Part shown: piece by piece, positions 5,326 through 6,769 of the stretch | How positions within the stretch are numbered: the stretch's first letter is position 1 | Layout: each line of letters begins with the position of its first letter | Position numbers and translations under genes: made by a program | Assembly (NCBI GenBank): GCA_003251995.1 | Contig: QKDT01000297.1 | Span: 1-6,769, forward strand | DNA from: Desulfovibrio desulfuricans | Lineage (GTDB): Bacteria; Desulfobacterota; Desulfovibrionia; Desulfovibrionales; Desulfovibrionaceae | Length of the DNA: 6,769 bases | Direction: 5' to 3' | Notes under the pieces: model-generated | What the model was told of the DNA's origin: nothing | Seen by the model: the letters and a program-made list of their open reading frames with translations, nothing else | The model's database searches: none

Positions 5326-6630
5326 GTGCTTTTCAACATTAAACAGGAAACTCTGCCACGCGAAGAAATGGAGGCGCTGCAACTGCGCCGCCTGCGTGAT
5401 TTGTGCAACCGCGTATACGCCAACGTGCCCTTTTATCGCAAACGCTTTGACGAGGCAGGCATCACCCCCGCCGACATCAAATCGCTGGCAGATCTTAGAC
5501 TGCTGCCGTTTACGGAAAAACAGGATTTGCGCAACCACTATCCTTACGGGCTGTTTGCTGTGCCCAAGGATCACATTGTTCGCCTGCACGCCTCCAGCGG
5601 CACCACAGGCAAAGCCGTTGTGGTGGGTTATACCCAGCGAGACCTTGAAACATGGGCAGAACTGATGGCCCGCAGCCTGGCCGCCGCCGGGGTGGTGCGC
5701 ACCGACGTGGTGCATGTGGCCTACGGATATGGCCTCTTTACCGGTGGTCTTGGCGCTCACTACGGCGCTGAGCGCCTTGGAGCTACCGTTGTTCCCGCCT
5801 CTGGCGGCGCAACCCGTCGGCAGGCCGGATTGCTGCGCGACTTTGGCGCAACAGTGCTGTGCGCCACGCCCTCCTATGGTCTGCACCTGTGGGAAGCATC
5901 CCTTGAAGCGGGTGTGAATTTTCGCGATCTGCCCCTGCGCATCGGCGTCTTCGGCGCCGAGCCGTGGTCTGAAGCCATGCGCCGCGATATTGAAGACAAG
6001 ATGGACATCAGCGCTCTGAATATCTACGGATTATCCGAAATCATGGGCCCTGGCGTTGCCATGGAGTGCGAGGAAGCCAAGTGCGGCATGCACCTGTGGG
6101 AAGACCACATCTTGCCCGAAATCATTGACCCCGTCACGGGCGACCAGCTCCCCCCCGGCGAAGTGGGTGAACTGGTGCTGACCACACTGACCAAGGAAGG
6201 CATACCCATGTTGCGCTACCGCACGCGCGACCTCACCAGCCTTGATTATACCCCCTGCCGCTGCGGACGTACCCATGTGCGTATTTCGCGCCTGCAAGGC
6301 CGCAGTGATGACATGCTCATCATCCGCGGCGTCAATGTGTTCCCGCAGCAGATTGAAGGTATTTTGATGGAAAGCGAGGGCCTTTCCCCCAACTACCAGA
6401 TCATTGTAGACCGCTCGCATAACCTTGATACCCTTGAAGTGCGCGTGGAGATGAACGAAAATCTCTTTGCGGACGAAATCCGCAAGTTGCAGATGCTTGA
6501 AGGCCGCTTGCAAAAAACCATCAAGGAATACCTTGGGGTTTCTGCCAAGGTGCGCCTTATGGAGCCGCGCTCCATTGAGCGCTCAGAGGGCAAGGCCAAG
6601 CGCATTGTGGATAACCGCCCCAAGGATTAG
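5326..6630 (+). CDS. paaK: Phenylacetate-CoA ligase family protein (AMP-forming arylacetate-CoA ligase)
   Basis: This is a cytoplasmic adenylate-forming enzyme that activates phenylacetate or a related aryl acid with ATP and CoA. The start was set at GTG 5326: AGAAGGAGAGG lies just upstream and the resulting 434 residues match the family's usual length. The frame is open back to 5245 but that part is not conserved in style. Visible motifs are the phosphate-binding loop ASSGTTGKAVVVGYT (89-103), FGAEPWSE (209-216), YGLSEIMGPG (234-243), GELVLTTLTKEG (281-292), YRTRD (298-302), GRSDDMLIIRGVNVFPQQIE (325-344), and a C-terminal ERSEGKAKR (418-426) bearing the expected catalytic lysine region. Cys248, Cys253, His256, Cys311 and Cys313 may form a structural zinc site. 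In anaerobes such ligases commonly work with indolepyruvate ferredoxin oxidoreductase in aromatic amino acid breakdown; no such genes are in the window, so the natural substrate is inferred. No clear terminator follows. Confidence 0.94.
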   Translation: MLFNIKQETLPREEMEALQLRRLRDLCNRVYANVPFYRKRFDEAGITPADIKSLADLRLLPFTEKQDLRNHYPYGLFAVPKDHIVRLHASSGTTGKAVVVGYTQRDLETWAELMARSLAAAGVVRTDVVHVAYGYGLFTGGLGAHYGAERLGATVVPASGGATRRQAGLLRDFGATVLCATPSYGLHLWEASLEAGVNFRDLPLRIGVFGAEPWSEAMRRDIEDKMDISALNIYGLSEIMGPGVAMECEEAKCGMHLWEDHILPEIIDPVTGDQLPPGEVGELVLTTLTKEGIPMLRYRTRDLTSLDYTPCRCGRTHVRISRLQGRSDDMLIIRGVNVFPQQIEGILMESEGLSPNYQIIVDRSHNLDTLEVRVEMNENLFADEIRKLQMLEGRLQKTIKEYLGVSAKVRLMEPRSIERSEGKAKRIVDNRPKD

Positions 6631-6769
6631 CTGAGACTTTAGGCTGATCAGTACCCGCGTAGGCTTCTTTGCCCCGCGCGGCATGTTCAGCAGATTGATC
6701 GGGGCTGTCGGTACTGCCGATGGCCCCGCATTCGCAGACTGGACAGAGCGCAGAGTAATTGCCGAATTT
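6557..6769 (-). CDS. Possible 3' end of an unidentified minus-strand gene (low confidence)
   Basis: A minus-strand frame is open from the window edge to a TAA at 6559-6557, 70 codons. The part outside paaK contains CPVCECGAIG followed by a hydrophilic stretch (GKEAYAGTDQ), which could be half of a zinc-binding module. The last 24 or so codons lie antisense to the paaK 3' end, a long overlap for convergent genes. Two other frames are also open across this short interval, so openness alone proves little. No family was recognised. Confidence 0.22.
   Translation of the reverse strand, partial: KFGNYSALCPVCECGAIGSTDSPDQSAEHAARGKEAYAGTDQPKVSANPWGGYPQCAWPCPLSAQWSAAP

Noticed and set aside
5188..5886. 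Minus-strand open frame (232 codons) opposite paaK
   Set aside because: It is antisense to the paaK nucleotide-binding region and has low-complexity composition.
6671..6702. GCCCCG...CGGGGC inverted repeat after paaK as a terminator
   Set aside because: The loop is over 15 bases long and no T run follows on either strand.
6683..6769. Plus-strand frame starting MFSRLIGAVG at the right edge
   Set aside because: There is no ribosome binding site before the ATG and only 29 codons are visible; nothing supports it over the competing frames.

Overview
The window looks like chromosomal DNA from a Desulfovibrio-type sulfate-reducing bacterium (Desulfovibrionales). This is inferred from protein character: a porin of the kind annotated in that group as outer membrane homotrimeric porin, next to a PaaK-type arylacetate-CoA ligase and an rsfS-gpmI pair, with moderate GC content and codons ending mostly in G or C. 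No rRNA, tRNA, CRISPR array, insertion sequence or prophage gene was seen.

Layout from left to right. Positions 1-222 (+) are the last 73 codons of pstA, a phosphate ABC transporter permease whose body lies upstream of the window. Positions 223-961 hold no convincing gene. They contain a possible pstA terminator and, near the right end, two minus-strand intrinsic terminators about 110 bases apart. Positions 962-2500 (-) are a 512-residue porin with a signal peptide and a C-terminal phenylalanine. Positions 2501-2935 are a 435-base control region upstream of the porin, with a candidate promoter, paired TGACACAA boxes and several dyads. Positions 2936-5137 (-) are a tight three-gene operon read as rsfS, gpmI and then a small zinc-ribbon gene; the junctions are a 2-base gap and an 8-base overlap. 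Positions 5138-5325 are a divergent promoter region. Positions 5326-6630 (+) are paaK. The last 139 bases may carry the 3' end of another minus-strand gene, but this is weakly supported.

Functionally the window is mostly housekeeping: phosphate uptake, an abundant general porin, ribosome silencing coupled to a glycolytic/gluconeogenic mutase, and CoA activation of aryl acids, probably from aromatic amino acid breakdown. Start codons were revised for the porin (ATG 2500), gpmI (ATG 4721), the zinc-ribbon gene (GTG 3178), rsfS (ATG 5137) and paaK (GTG 5326), using ribosome binding sites, signal peptide position or family length.

No clearly new multi-gene system was found. The points most worth following up are the uncharacterised zinc-ribbon protein translationally coupled to gpmI, a possible small RNA between the two terminators downstream of the porin, and the repeat-rich porin control region.
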